Positions 12,968 to 24,699 of a stretch of 64,000 nt of DNA are shown here, piece by piece. The stretch comes from Rugalucina vietnamica. Taxonomy: Eukaryota; Mollusca; Bivalvia; Lucinida; Lucinidae. A model generated the notes under the pieces. That model had not been told where the DNA came from and ran no database searches. It saw only the letters and a program-made list of their open reading frames with translations. Positions within the stretch are counted from its first letter, which is position 1. The number at the start of each line of letters is the position of its first letter. A program made the translations under genes and the position numbers. The DNA is taken from positions 46,791,383-46,855,382 of the forward strand of contig OZ024879.1 in assembly GCA_964017185.1 (NCBI GenBank). The letters run 5' to 3'.

Positions 12968-13555
12968 CTCGAAGTCATGTATCAGATGTTTCTCACGGTC
13001 CGGAGTACCTTAGGGTTCTTTCAAGGCTACGCTTGGTGTAGCCTCTGATTTTGTTCATTTCGTCTTTAGACCAGTATTGGGAGCTTGGAGATGTCACCCC
13101 CTTGTGTTTGTTTTCTTCGGTGTTAATCTAGATTATCCTGATTTCTCCTGTGGCATCTTCGACCTCTGATAATTGATATTATGTGCAAATTGCATGAAGA
13201 AAGTGAACACAACCGTTTGTTCTCATAGATTTTGAAAAGAAAATGGTACAGAACAGATACGCCGCCGATAAGAATAGAACGTAGTACATACGCCGTAGAT
13301 ACGTCACGCGCACACTTCATACGCCATACATAAGTAACACGTACGTAGCACATACGCCGTACATACGAAAGTGAAATTCCATACGAATACAGATAAGTCA
13401 CTGATACGCCACGGGAACGAAGCTCAGGAACGTCACACGTACGTGGAACCGTATGATACGTCGCTTGAACAAACTGATACGGCTCAGACCTCGTCGCATC
13501 AACATTATCATAGATGCGCGAGCTATACGCCGCAGATACGTGAATATATGACAAA
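11965..13555. mobile_element. F3: foldback element(s) with phased TACG words
   Basis: The outer ends are inverted (CACGTATCTACGGCGTAGC near 11980; mirror near 13515-13545). The arrays 11980-12300, 12755-12915 and 13255-13560 consist of words like TACGTAGCTC, CATACTCCAC and CATACGCCG. Cores at 12032, 12042, 12053, 12063 and 12074 are 10-11 bp apart. An inner inverted pair (about 12292-12330 and 12715-12755, GACAAAACCTCGTAACTGCA) suggests two nested units. The right arm of P1 has no counterpart (expected near 15,580), so this is a later insertion. Short ORFs here are word artefacts. Confidence 0.65.
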
Positions 13556-14344
13556 GCTATTAATCGTTCCGTTTACGTAGCGTATTAGGAGTACCTGCTG
13601 CGTTGCATTCTTATACATGCCATTGACGTATATGCACGGCGTATCGGAACTGCTGCGTTATGGTACGTATTCGTAAAAATTGTAGCACCTCAGTCTGCCA
13701 GTTGTACGAGTTGTGAATCGAAGAATGCAAGCTACGTTTACTCTTTAACTGAGGCGGTTAGCCGGTTTACACACTTAGTTCCGGTTGTTTTCGGGTCGAC
13801 ATGGCTCATACTCCACAGACCACTTTATTCTCGTTTTCAGTAACCCGGGCATTGAGAATTTTTGCGGTAAACGTAAGTTTTTTTTCTGATTTCATTGCAA
13901 CACCCCCCCCCCCCCCCTTATTTATGCTGACCACAAACACATCATTACATGACGTTGTGGCCATGATGTTGGCATAAAAATGAATGTGCCAACGTTCGGG
14001 TAACGCATCATAGAGAATGCCGAATTGCTACAGACCGCGGCTCTTGATCGGTCTTTCATGTATAGGTATCTTTCTAAATTTCCCCCATGTAGCCTCTCCG
14101 TAAATAAAATCGATTATGTACTTTGTTTACCACGTGTTTCTATTTACTTCCGGAATTCCAGAACTTTGCGCATTAAATTCGAGTGTGAAGGCGGACAAAA
14201 TATATATTTATCACTGTCACTCATTTAAGTCAAATTTTAATTAGTCTTTAATTGGTTTATCTGTAATGCTTTAGGGAAGTTTTCGACAGATCCTTGTTCG
14301 GCAAACGAAGCACTAAAACATATCAAAAATTATCAAAATTGAAA

Positions 14345-14699
14345 AAAATTAATTGAAAATTTACTGACACTTTAAAATGTTCGATAGTTTCGTTAAAGGG
14401 GCTGCTGTGAGACTAAAATATTCTTTATCACAGCTTTTATTGCTAGAGTTTAGGAAAGAATGCATCCTGTTTTGTTGGTACATTATACCTTAAAGCCCAC
14501 GGGAGTGGTTAACATGTGGCGGAAACCAATGTCCACACAGCATGCGCCACCCCGTGAGCTCATTGGTAGTATTTCTTAAAGTAAAGCTCCAGAACGAAAC
14601 TAGATACCAGGTCATTAGTTTTAAAAGGCGCATAAAACTTCTAGATACAGGATAAAAGGTGCAAGCGAGTTAAAGTCTCATTATACTTTCAATCATTTT
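14345..14699. other. P1 central spacer
   Basis: About 355 bp of unique sequence between the two arms. It contains an exact 24-bp match (14672-14695) to the right outer end of P1 (27822-27845, opposite strand); see findings. No ORF. The right edge runs into a T-rich tract (14696-14712). Confidence 0.6.
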
Positions 14700-15649
14700 T
14701 TTTTTTTTTTTTCAATTTTGATAATTCTTGATATGTTCTAGTGCTTCGTTTGCCGATCATGGATCTGTCGAAAACTTCCCAAATGAATTACTGATAAACC
14801 AATTAAAGACTAATGAAAATTTGACAAAAATGAGTGACAGTGATAAATATATATTTTTGCCCGCCCTTCACACTCGAATTTTATGCGCAAAGGTCTGGAA
14901 TACCGGAGGTAAATAGAAACACGTGCTAAACTCTATTTACGACCAAAAGCAACTCGGAGTTATTAAAATAAACACATTAGAAAGTATGATCGTGTGCATA
15001 GACAAATCCTGTTCTTCACTACTTGTCCCATGCATTGAAAGGCAATGGTGTGTACCACAAAGTGATATTTTTGTTGTACATATTTAATCGATTCTTGTCG
15101 ATTTTGATTACGGAGAGGCGACATACGGGGAAATTAGGAAAGATTACAATAGGCGCGGTGAAAGACCGTTGAAGTACTCAATTTCACATTCTTTAAATGC
15201 ATTACGTGAACGACGGTGCATTCATCTTTACACCAACATCTTGGCCACGTCACATTTCCTCCTGTAGTAATGCTGTATTTTGCGGCCAGCATTCATACGG
15301 TGTGGCGCTGCAATAAAATCAAAGAAAACTTTATACGTCTACCGCAACAATTCTTAATGCCCCGGGTTAAAAACGAGAATAAGGTTGTCAGTGATCGAGT
15401 ATGAGCTATGTCGACCCGGGAACATCCAGAACTAACCGTGTAAACTTGCTAACCGTCTAGGTTAAGCGCAGTTCCGATTCGCACATGCACACGTCATATA
15501 CATGTATAAGAATGCGACGCAGCAGGTACTTCTAATACGCTACCGTGCATCGGATGTACGTAACGATAAATACATGCAGATCACGAAAAGACGGTGTATG
15601 AATGGTGTAGATATCGCTGCTGCTCTTGCAGATCATCAAACTACATTTT

Positions 15650-15900
15650 ACTAAGCAATTACATATGGGCCTTCGCATGAAATAAATTCGTTGTTTTCGA
15701 CCAGTTTTGACACAAACTGACCTGTACAATCACAGGAGAAGCTTGAAATTTGGATTTAAGAAGATGGATAGGGGATAGTACTACCTGTGTAGCGAAAACA
15801 AAGGCGCTGATCAGCTGTGCAGCTACTGCACAGCTGATCTGCGCTTTTGTTTTTGGCATATGCAGATTGTTGATTATGTTATGTGGCGGCTCATATAAAC
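15650..15900. mobile_element. M-family MITE, right arm of P1
   Basis: Mirror of 11577-11845. Here the core palindrome is well kept: 'ctgatcagctgtgcagctac' followed by 'tgcacagctgatctgcgc' and 'cttttgttttt'. Arm copies therefore decay independently. Confidence 0.6.
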
Positions 15901-16374
15901 CCACTCGTAAGACCTCTTTTGAAGCATATGTTTTGAAATTCAATCAATGTTTAAGCGACCAGAATGCCAACTGATCCCGGCCTCAGTACTATAATACTCA
16001 GTAATGATAGCATTGGGGTCGATTATTCTGTAAATATGGCGGCCTAGGACACATACGCCACAGGAACGTTAGAGGCACGTCACACATACGCAGCTGGAAC
16101 ATTTCACGTCATTGGTCTCAGTGTATCAAGTCAAGTCAAAATCTCTTTATTCCCTCGTGCAAGGAAAATCTAGGAAGAACAGTATAAGTAGCTCGACAAT
16201 GACCCCAGACGGATCAAAGACCGGATAAGTATCGAAATTGACATGTACATGTCACTGTTACGTGACAGTAGGATATTTACTGGGATTGTATGGACTCACA
16301 AGATTTTATGAACATATCCTATCATATTATTCATGTATCATGTATGAAAGATAGACCTATACATGGATCTCTGG

Positions 16375-16530
16375 GAAAAAAGCCTCCGTGGTGTGGTTTT
16401 ACCTGGCAAAACAGGGGTATGTGCTCAACCCAGAGATCCTTTAGTCCTTCGGATGAGACATTAAATCGAGGTCTCGTCCTCGTACTACCATTGGCTGTTG
16501 ACTGGGGCGTAAAACACCAAATCATACAAA
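16375..16530 (+). mobile_element. SINE-B, decayed copy, right arm of P1
   Basis: Sequence 'gcctccgtggtgtggtt' then 'gatgagacattaaatcgagg' and 'ggctgttgactggggcgtaa' follows the SINE-B 5' to 3' order. It is the mirror of 10863-11015. Confidence 0.55.
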
Positions 16531-18122
16531 CCACTGAATGTACAGTAATGGCATCATTTCCGCAAACGGTTCTCGTCAAAAGCTGCTCCTCGCAATACTA
16601 TTTCATATATCAAAAAGGGCTTGGCATGCACTTGTCAACAATTTATTATTCTTTCATATGGAAGTAAGATTTTTATACTCACACTTTCCGTCTGCACCCT
16701 GGAAGCCCAAATATAAGGGTCCCATGCGTCCCCATTTCCGCACACCTGTCCCCAATTCCACAAACGCAATCAGATCAGTAAAATTCACATACACAGAAGT
16801 GAAGGAAACTCTTCTTTGTGTATAAAATGGTTGTAGAGAACTATGACAAGGCGCATCGTAGTATAATACACTTCCGCTCTGCCTAAGACCTAACCAAATC
16901 AATGGACCATGTTCGACGAACAACGTTATTACAACGTATATTCCAGATTTTCACTGGACCTGATAACCAGGTAAAAAGTTGTTGTTGTTTTTTTTTTCTT
17001 GATGGATTCCTGTTCTATAGGCATTCTCTTAAAGAATCTGACCGAAAATACTTTTTCATCATTGAGGGTTTTGAGAAATTGAAGATGGCGTCCAATATGT
17101 CTGCCAATACAGGATTTTCAACTATAATTATTATTAGTTATAATGATTTTAAATATGTTTGTGCTTATTTTGTCATCAAATCATGGAGGATGATTAAAGG
17201 TGAAACTTTACTCGTTTTGAGAAGACTGTGAACATCAAACTTTTCAAGATGGTATCCAAAATGGCCACCAGAAATAGATTGTTCAACCAAATCATTAGCA
17301 ACAATGATCAAAATGTAATTTCTGTATTTATCTTGAAAGTATGCAGTAATGGTTTTCGTCAACGTTAGAACATAGACTGTTCGCCACAACTTGACGTAAA
17401 TTTTCACAAAGTCGATAAACTATGACACATAGGCCAAGGACATCACGCCAAGGCTGTAGACTAAGTATGTCAAGGACAACATCTAAGCACGGTTTCATGC
17501 GTACCGCTTTCATTGCTACAGAGAAATATAGAACGAATTGTGGACGGACGAGCGCTCTTGTTATGAATGGTTCTTATTTGTAAATACGACTCCTCGAAAA
17601 CAAATGCCCTACGAAGACCCTACCGGGTTTGGGGATGGGGGCTTAGTTCCCTGCTCTCTGAAAGAAAATTGCCTTTCTCCCCAGCTCCTAAGAATGTGTT
17701 CGTCAAATCCCTGCTCCCTAACACCCCCCCCCCCCCTAGAATCTAGTTCTCCATAGATCCCTGAAAATAAATTACCCTTCCCCCCCAGATCCCGAAAGCC
17801 CTGAGAGGCCACCACAAAGCCTGGAGTAAGGATATGCACTGCTGTACATGCACCTATTGTCTGTATTAACAAAACCATGTTGATCCATGCATTTTCAATT
17901 GTATTAAGACAGAGTAATCTGTGAATTATTATCGAGCAACATAATTCCTAGGTCGGCCCAACCATTTGTACAGAATTCCTCTTTTATTAACATGACTTTC
18001 CTGGTCATTCTGGACACGAACTGCCGGGGTTACATAATTCCATGTTTACATGAATTGTTGGTAATAAGGTGTGCCACAGTCAACATTTTTACAGTCAGTT
18101 TCGGCCGGAGCTACCAGCCTAA

Positions 18123-18421
18123 TGAACTAGACATTAATGTAACCACGGCCCCACCCTCGGGGAATAGCGGGGACAATCCCCGCTAAAGCCCCCGGGTGAC
18201 CCTGTGGGGACAGTTTGTTGGCAAATCCACTGCTGTTTTCCCCCGCAGCCTGGTATAGTTTTCATTTTACATTTTTATGGCCCTTTTTGCATTTATAAAG
18301 AAAACCCCGGGTATTTCCCCAGCACTGCCGTGACATAATTTTGATCAAGACCCCGCTCATTTCCACTGCTACCCCCGTCCTGCCCCGGGGGTGGGGACCG
18401 TGATGACAAATGACTAGTGCA
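18123..18421. mobile_element. T-family MITE, decayed copy (TSD TAA)
   Basis: It starts TGAACTAGACATTAATGTAA and ends GATGACAAATGACTAGTGCA, flanked by TAA (18120-18122, 18422-18424). The GC-rich subterminal 'ggggaatagcgggg' motifs match the full copy at 2615-3065. Confidence 0.6.
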
Positions 18422-18436
18422 TAACCCAAAAGCTGT

Positions 18437-18512
18437 GGGAAGTTTATGCGTCTTGCTCGAGCCTTTGATACGACGCTCTACCACCGAGCCACTGCGCTCC
18501 TCCCATGTATAT
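18437..18512 (-). mobile_element. tRNA-like SINE head fragment
   Basis: Minus-strand 'gcagtggctcggtggtagag' is a good tRNA box A context. A B-box-like 'ggctcgagc' follows at a short distance. The T-arm is poor and no acceptor stem closes, so it is a tRNA-derived fragment rather than a tRNA gene. Confidence 0.35.
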
Positions 18513-19904
18513 AACTATTGGTGAAAAATGAAAGAAGAGTCGAGAGTATAAGATCTACATTATTTATCTTCTTTTTCTGAAACATCAATTATAATGTGGA
18601 CACTGGAATAGCATAATCTATGGATATTCGCTTAAAGGTCATTCAAATTGCCATCCTAGCATCATGAAAATCAAGTTTGCGAAACTGAGGACGCACCATG
18701 CCCTTCTTTGATATGGAATAAAGTTTTACAGCATTTATAAATTATCAATTAATTTTCATGAATACATACCTGACAAATTTGTCTTCCTTCCTGGAATACA
18801 AATGTGTTGTACAATTCCAACGTGTAGCAGCAATTACGTCATTAATTGGATGTCAAAAAATCGAAACGTGAAAAGCGACTAAAAATAGATTTACGAATTT
18901 GACATCACGCTATTGTGTTGAAGATAACGATTAGATGGCGTAATATTTTTGAAATTCGATTTCGCTAATCGAAAGAGGAATAAAAATGGATTATAAAAAA
19001 ACATAAACGTATTTTCTTTCTGGAAGGTAAGGCCTGTTGAATTGCGATTGAAAGTGGGGGTGTGCGGATCTGAGGACAGAGCGGAAATGATGCCATCACT
19101 GTACATGTTGTACGATTTCTTCGTGTCGCTAAAACTGTCTACATCATTCCATTTGGTCTTCCTTTCAAAATGACTTTTCCACCCAAACTTTTACTCGTAT
19201 CCCAGGGGTTCAGCATATCGCTATAAGCGTTTCCTGTTGGTGTGCGGGTTGTATTGCTTCAAATCCTCTACATTTTTATTTTAATATTATCTCTAAAGCC
19301 CCGTTCTCACTGTCCCGGTTCTACCCCGGTTTGCCCCGGTGAAGGCAAGCCGGTTTACCGGCATAAACCGGGGATCATTTTCTTAAAAAATGATTTTGTT
19401 CTCACATTCCCGGTGTAACCCCGGTGTAGCTACGTTTTAGAAACGAAGGACCCCCGGTAGAGCCACGGTTCTTCCCGGTTCTACCCCGGATTCATCCCGG
19501 TTAGCCCCGGTTCTACTACGGTAAGGCCCGGTGTTGCCCCGGTTGTCCACGGTGCTGCCCCGGTGACTGCTGGTCGCGTTACGGTATGCGCCGGTGGCGT
19601 CACGGTTCTACCCCGGTTCGCCACGGTTCGTCCCGGTTTACCCCGGTTTGTTGGGCAGCCAATTACCTCATCAGCCAATGCTGCTACGATGGCTTCATAC
19701 ACATGAAAACAAAATTGCATACGGTGCATGTTCGTGCATATGAGCTTGCATGTTGGTACTTTGGTAACAGAGGTAACACTCAAATAGAATGGCAAGTTTA
19801 TCAAATGAATAAATAATACCGCAGGAGGATAACACGTGATGTAAAATCAATACAACAGTTCTAAGGTTTAACTTTCAAGTCAACATTTTTTCGTTCATGT
19901 CGGA

Positions 19905-20030
19905 ACGGAGCCACCGCTTCCAATGCATTCTGGGAGAGTTAATCTGTCTTGCCCAAGGACACAAGACGGTGCCACTAGTGGGGATCGAACCCGGGACCTA
20001 TCGATTCGGAGTTTATAAGCCAACATCAAT
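19905..20030 (-). mobile_element. SINE-C fragment inside F2
   Basis: On the minus strand, 'ggtcccgggttcgatcccca' is a strong B-box region followed by 'ctagtggcaccgtcttgtgt', as in the SINE-C copies of P1. The head is eroded after the B box. Confidence 0.6.
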
Positions 20031-20539
20031 GTGTATTGAATCCTTTTCATTAACGTCATGACGCAGACGTTGCGCTTTTTCGGCAGTGTGACATTTTCGC
20101 TAGGGTCACGAAATAATTTGCCGAAAAGCACAACTTAAATTCCGTTAAAATTCCGTTAAAATTCTTCATGCATTTTATGCCATTGGTAGATTTATGAACT
20201 TCATATAGTTATCATTCTCAAATGAATTTCTGAAGGCTATCGGGCTACAGTTAACCGGCATCAAAGTTTGCAAATTTTACATTTACGCGTGTTTTGCGCG
20301 TTGTGACATCGTTGCTAGATTAATGAAAGATAGTATACTTATTCAAACCTCAAAAAAAATACATGTTTTGACAGTATTGTCTTTGAACTAAGCATTGAAC
20401 CGTATAAACAGATATTGTCATTTGCATGTTAATGTTGTTCAGATGGATTTGAATAACAGATAAAATATAATATCTAAATCTTACGTCTTGGCCATATACG
20501 TTGAAAGTTAATGCTGATATAAATTTATGAAAAATGCGT

Positions 20540-20749
20540 TTATTTTCGGCGTATCAATACCATAAAGAACCACAATGCGTCATATTGACAATGTACGCCA
20601 ACACTCGAGCGCAACGTCTGTAGCAGATCATGAAACATCCTTGGAATCATTCGAAGGAAGTTTCGGAAGGAAGCCTCATCTTCAAGCCTCAATTCCTCTA
20701 GCAGTCTTGGTCGATCAGTGGTTGAGCTCTTGCCATAGTCACGGCACAT
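20540..20749 (-). pseudogene. PIF/Harbinger transposase N-terminal remnant
   Basis: The 69-codon open stretch has LLEELRLEDEASFRNFLRM followed by a hydrophobic helix, the arrangement I recognise from the N-terminal region of PIF/Harbinger (HARBI1-like, DDE_Tnp_4) transposases, just before the catalytic domain. The catalytic DDE part is missing: the frame ends at 20540 and upstream DNA is non-coding. Known family proteins are several times longer. The fragment lies centrally between the TIRs of F2, with a TAA target duplication, which supports the superfamily. It can have no activity in this form. The family call rests on motif recall, not a search. Confidence 0.6.
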
Positions 20750-21562
20750 GTCATTTGCTGACTAGTCAACTGGAAGTTGTAGTCTATTCCAATTGGTGTC
20801 TATTATTTCGTGTAAAACATGAACACAACTGATAAAATCTGTGTATTTTAACTAATTGCATGTAATTTCGTCTAAACCGTAACGGTACCAGGGTGAACCG
20901 GCACACACCGTATTGAACCGGGACTCGACCGCGCCAAACCGTTGTAGCACCGCCACTAACCGGGGCAAACCGTGGCGACACCGTGTCAAACCGTAGCTCC
21001 ACCGGCATAAACCGTAGCGATACCGGCCAAACACCGGGGCGAACCGGGGTAAAATAAACGCTCCGGTTTATCACGGTGTCGCCCCGGTTCGCCCCGGTGG
21101 AGATACGGTTTGCCCCGGTGTCGCCCCGGTTTATCACGGTTTTTGACACTTGTCCCGGTTCGCCCCGGTTCTATTAAACATTTTAAAACGACCGGCAAGG
21201 CAAGCCGGTTTACCCCGGTTCGCCCCGGTTGTCCACGGTGCCGCTACGGTTCTACCCCGGTTCGCCACGGTTCGTCCCGGTTTACCCCGGTTTGTTAAAC
21301 CGGGGTGAACCGGGGAGCTAAACCGGGACAGTGAGAACAGAGCTTAAGATGTTTACTTTTAACTTTTAAGGTGTATACTTTTTCATCGAGCGTGTTGAAA
21401 ACAGAATTGTCACAGGTGCGTAAAAATAAAAACAACAACTGATGTTCCTTACGTTCTAAGACAATGAATGAATATCCAGATTTAAACTAATGACTACCCA
21501 AAATTTCTGTTAAATATACATGTAGGAGTTTTAATTTCTGAAGTTTGTTAGTTTGCTATGTC

Positions 21563-21715
21563 TGGACGGCCCCAACGCTCCCGGGGTTTTCACCAGTACT
21601 CTGGTTTTAATGTGTCTTACTCAAGAACACAACACGGTGCCACCAGTGTGGATCGAACCCGGGACCGCTTAATCAGGAGTTCGATGCTCTAGCACTACGC
21701 CACCGCGGTCCCCTG
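21563..21715 (-). mobile_element. SINE-C, best copy, right arm of P1
   Basis: Minus-strand 'gcggtggcgtagtgctagag' (box A region) and 'gggttcgatccacactgg' (box B) head the element. It is followed by 'caccgtgttgtgttcttgag' and 'ggtgaaaaccccgggagc'. It mirrors 10482-10646. Confidence 0.65.
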
Positions 21716-21883
21716 TTTCTGAAGTGAAACAAATAAACTTTGATGAAGTCTATTGAATGGAAACGTCAGAAATAACCAAGAAATTACTGTAGAAATGTCG
21801 ACTGACTTCAATCAACAGAGAAAATATCAATATCATTCCATTGGTGAAAACACTATTTTTTATAAAAAATATAATTTTGTTAA

Positions 21884-22377
21884 AGGAATAGGCCCACAAA
21901 CTATTGTGTGTGCGTTTTATGAAAGCCTTCATGTAGCTGAACAGTTTGCAACAAATTTTATGAAAATCAACCAAGGTCTAAGAAAATTATAGGGATTTGA
22001 AAATTTTGATGGCCCAAATCCAGAACGAGGCTATGAGGGTATGACGTCACTCCCTCACAATCATGGAATTGTAAATATTTGCCATTTCCATGCATATTAA
22101 AGTATGAAAGTTGTTGAAATACTTTTCATTCACTTAATAGAATCATACTGATCTGTTTTCAAATGTAAAAATTAAGTCTACTACTGTAAATAAGCATTTT
22201 TCCTTTTTGGTCACGTGACTGGCTAAACAAAATGGCGGCCACCATAGGCGGCCATTGTTGAATATTAAGACTTTCTTCAAAACCACTTAACCGATTTTAA
22301 TAAATGTGGTGTCAAAATGTTTGTTTCGCTGATCTCTTTCTTTTGAAATGAAGTATGATGTTTGTAAACCTATTCCT
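21884..22377. mobile_element. 494-bp MITE with TTAA target duplication
   Basis: Inverted ends AGGAATAGGCCCACAAAC / AGGAATAGGTTTACAAAC are flanked by TTAA (21880-21883, 22378-22381). TTAA duplication is the habit of piggyBac and Kolobok superfamilies. The interior includes 'aaaatggcggccaccatagg' and no ORF. It sits in the right arm only of P1. Confidence 0.65.
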
Positions 22378-22404
22378 TTAATATCTTCATTGACTTCACT
22401 GCTA

Positions 22405-24409
22405 CACTCCCGCTTGTGTAATTGTACTCATTGAATGTGCGTAACATACGTGAGTAATACTCGCGTAATACGCGCCTCTTTCATACGCGTATGTGTCAAT
22501 AGCCAGTCAAACTTAAATTCTTCTTACGCGTGTGATACGCGTAATGCGCGTACATTACGCGTAATGACTTTAACCAATGAGCGGTGAAATAGAAAAGCAA
22601 GTCATTACGCGTATTTGGAGTATATACGCGTAATATATACGTATTGTTTAACCCATCGAGAGTTAAAGTCTTACGTAAAAACTACGCGTAATATACGCGT
22701 AATGAATGAGTCAATAATCTTGCGATTGTATACTTAAAACCATTAAAAACGCACCTGATATACAGGTTATTTCTACCTTTCAGGGACAACTTGTGCGCTT
22801 TGTTTATAGCGAAGTCAGCTTGCCCCTCGCCCGAGAATCGTTCAGCGAAAACTGAACTCAATTTAGCACTTCTGGTTGATTTTTGGGTGAAAAATGACAA
22901 AATCATTAAAATTTGATTTTAAACCCATTCAACCTTGCATAGCAAACCAATTTCAATGCGCCGGGAAGTATGCGGCCGAATACCAGCAACAAAAAACGGC
23001 GTAATACTGACAATTCCACCTGATGGAACGACCAAGATTAATTTCCAAATGTTCAAATTTTCGAAAAAAAAAATACCACAGATTTTGAGAATCTACCGAA
23101 ACTTCAATAAAACAGAATCATTCCATAGTTTGGACACAGGAGATGTTACGTTCTAGCATATGGGTCCATTTTATGACAGTTTTAATTTTCAAAAAATGGC
23201 ATTCTTGAATTCACTTCCGGTTTTCATGTACTGACTTTGATGGCCTTTTATAGATCAAAACTTGACAAAAAACAATCTACGGAATGGTTTACATAGACTT
23301 TAGAGCAATCTTGGCATTGACCGAATGTTTGAACACAAAAGAGCTAGTCATAAAGGCTAATGTATAAGGTGCATTTGCTTTTGTTTTGTCCATGTTTGAG
23401 TTGTGTCCCTTAATCGACAAACGCAGATCGCTTTACTACACTTGCTAGTTTAGCACAAGACGAATATGGCCTTCATATCGGGACGACAATTCCATGATTT
23501 TATATAATAACATTGTGAAAATATCCAAGAATCGTTGGATAGGTTATATGCTGAAAGTTGCGTTTTTACTGGCTTCAAGTATATTGTTAAACCCAAATCC
23601 CGGTTTTGCTTTAGACCAAAACAATATCAAATCATTTTGAAACTAAGACCTGCAGTATTAACGGCCTCGAACACTTCATGAATGCAAAATAACATGTAAC
23701 AGATCTCCCCCATTAGAAATATTTTAAAAGCTTCATAACATGCATTATATCGTTCGGTAGTGACTCTAAAAATAGAGGAGGAACTCCACAGCAATGAAAA
23801 AAAAAAATGAATAAAACTGAACATGGCTACCTACAATTTACTTAGTGTCTTATTTATCTGTCCACTTGTCTTCCCGAGAAGCTTAAAATCTAAAATAATG
23901 TTCCTCACTTTGATATTCATGTTGATTGTTTTCGCCATCTTGGGTTCAATGAATTTCCGATTTACTTTGAACGAAATTTAACTCACTCGTTAACACGTTA
24001 TCTTAGGGTCACAGTTACATAAAACATTTTGACAATAACTTGAATAAGGTCACACCATTTTCACGATCACGATAAAATCCGTTAAACTTGCACATTTTTA
24101 TTTTCGATGGAATAATAAAATCAACCGTTATGTACTTAAGCTTTTATACTCGTTGTCATTACGCGTATGATACGCGTAAATACACGTAGACGTATTGCCT
24201 ATCTGATTGGCCGATACTTCATACGCGTAATGACTGAACCTTTCGCGCATCGACGCATTTATCTCTGCTTATGAATATTAATTAGATATGTTACGCGTAA
24301 ATGCGCCCATAGTTACGCGTAAATGTGCGTAATTGGTCTTACGCACGTAATACTCACGTAATACTCGCATAATACACGTAAATGGAGTACAAATACGCAG
24401 GCGGGAGTG
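22405..24409. mobile_element. F4: 2.0-kb foldback element with phased ACGCGT words
   Basis: Inverted ends CACTCCCGCTTGTGTAATTG / CACTCCCGCCTGCGTATTTG are flanked by TA. The subterminal arrays (22440-22700, 24155-24395) consist of ACGCGTA words; cores at 22527, 22538, 22547, 22558 and 24345, 24356, 24365, 24376 are 9-11 bp apart. The 1.4-kb interior has short ORFs only (for example 22935-23156) with no recognisable motif. It lies in the right arm of P1 only. A TA duplication with CAC ends would suit a Tc1/mariner-like element, but this is weak. Confidence 0.65.
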
Positions 24410-24480
24410 TAAGTTAAATCTTGTAAAAGATAGATCCGTTGGAGCTCGGTCACTGACGAGGCTCAAGTAGCCGAAAACAT

Positions 24481-24640
24481 GGTATGGTGCAGTGGTTATG
24501 TCACTCGCCTTGTAAACCAGGGGGTCGCAGGTTCGACCCCGGGCTTCTCCAGCCCGTTGGATGGGACTATAAACCGAGGTCCCGTCTCCATATGACCTTA
24601 GCTGATGGTGTGACGTTAATCCCCAATCGACCAACTTTCT
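24481..24640 (+). mobile_element. SINE-B copy
   Basis: tRNA-related head with GGTGCAGTGGTTATGTCACTC (box A region) and GGTTCGACCCC (box B). The body is 'ggactataaaccgaggtccc', then 'ccatatgaccttagctgatg', with the tail 'gtgacgttaatccccaatcg'. It closely matches 51693-51851. Confidence 0.75.
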
Positions 24641-24699
24641 CATTAATATGTTCACTGCTCTTAAAGGGTCTCTGTTTACATTTTTATTGCTGCGTTCTA

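Larger units (their letters stand above)
16544..19100. mobile_element. E4: 2.6-kb insertion with short TIRs and GTAC duplication
   Basis: TIRs AGTAATGGCATCATTTCCGC / mirrored AGTGATGGCATCATTTCCGC bound the insertion. GTAC flanks both sides (16540-16543, 19101-19104). The left arm of P1 reads straight through the matching site near 10,835, giving an empty-site check. The interior has no recognisable transposase. It holds a 'ccctgctccct' type repeat (17620-17830), a T-MITE (18123-18421) and a tRNA-like fragment (18437-18510). Confidence 0.65.
19297..21344. mobile_element. F2: PIF/Harbinger-type element with phased CCGGTT words
   Basis: The termini AGCCCCGTTCTCACTGTCCC / mirrored AGCTCTGTTCTCACTGTCCC are flanked by TAA (19294-19296, 21345-21347). 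The subterminal arms (19300-19650 and 20870-21340) are arrays of CCGGTT words. CGGT cores at 21206, 21216, 21226, 21236, 21247, 21258, 21268, 21278 and 21288 are 10-11 bp apart. The interior holds a SINE-C (19905-20030) and a transposase remnant (20540-20749). The left arm of P1 reads through the equivalent site near 10,690. Arm ORFs are word artefacts. Confidence 0.8.
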
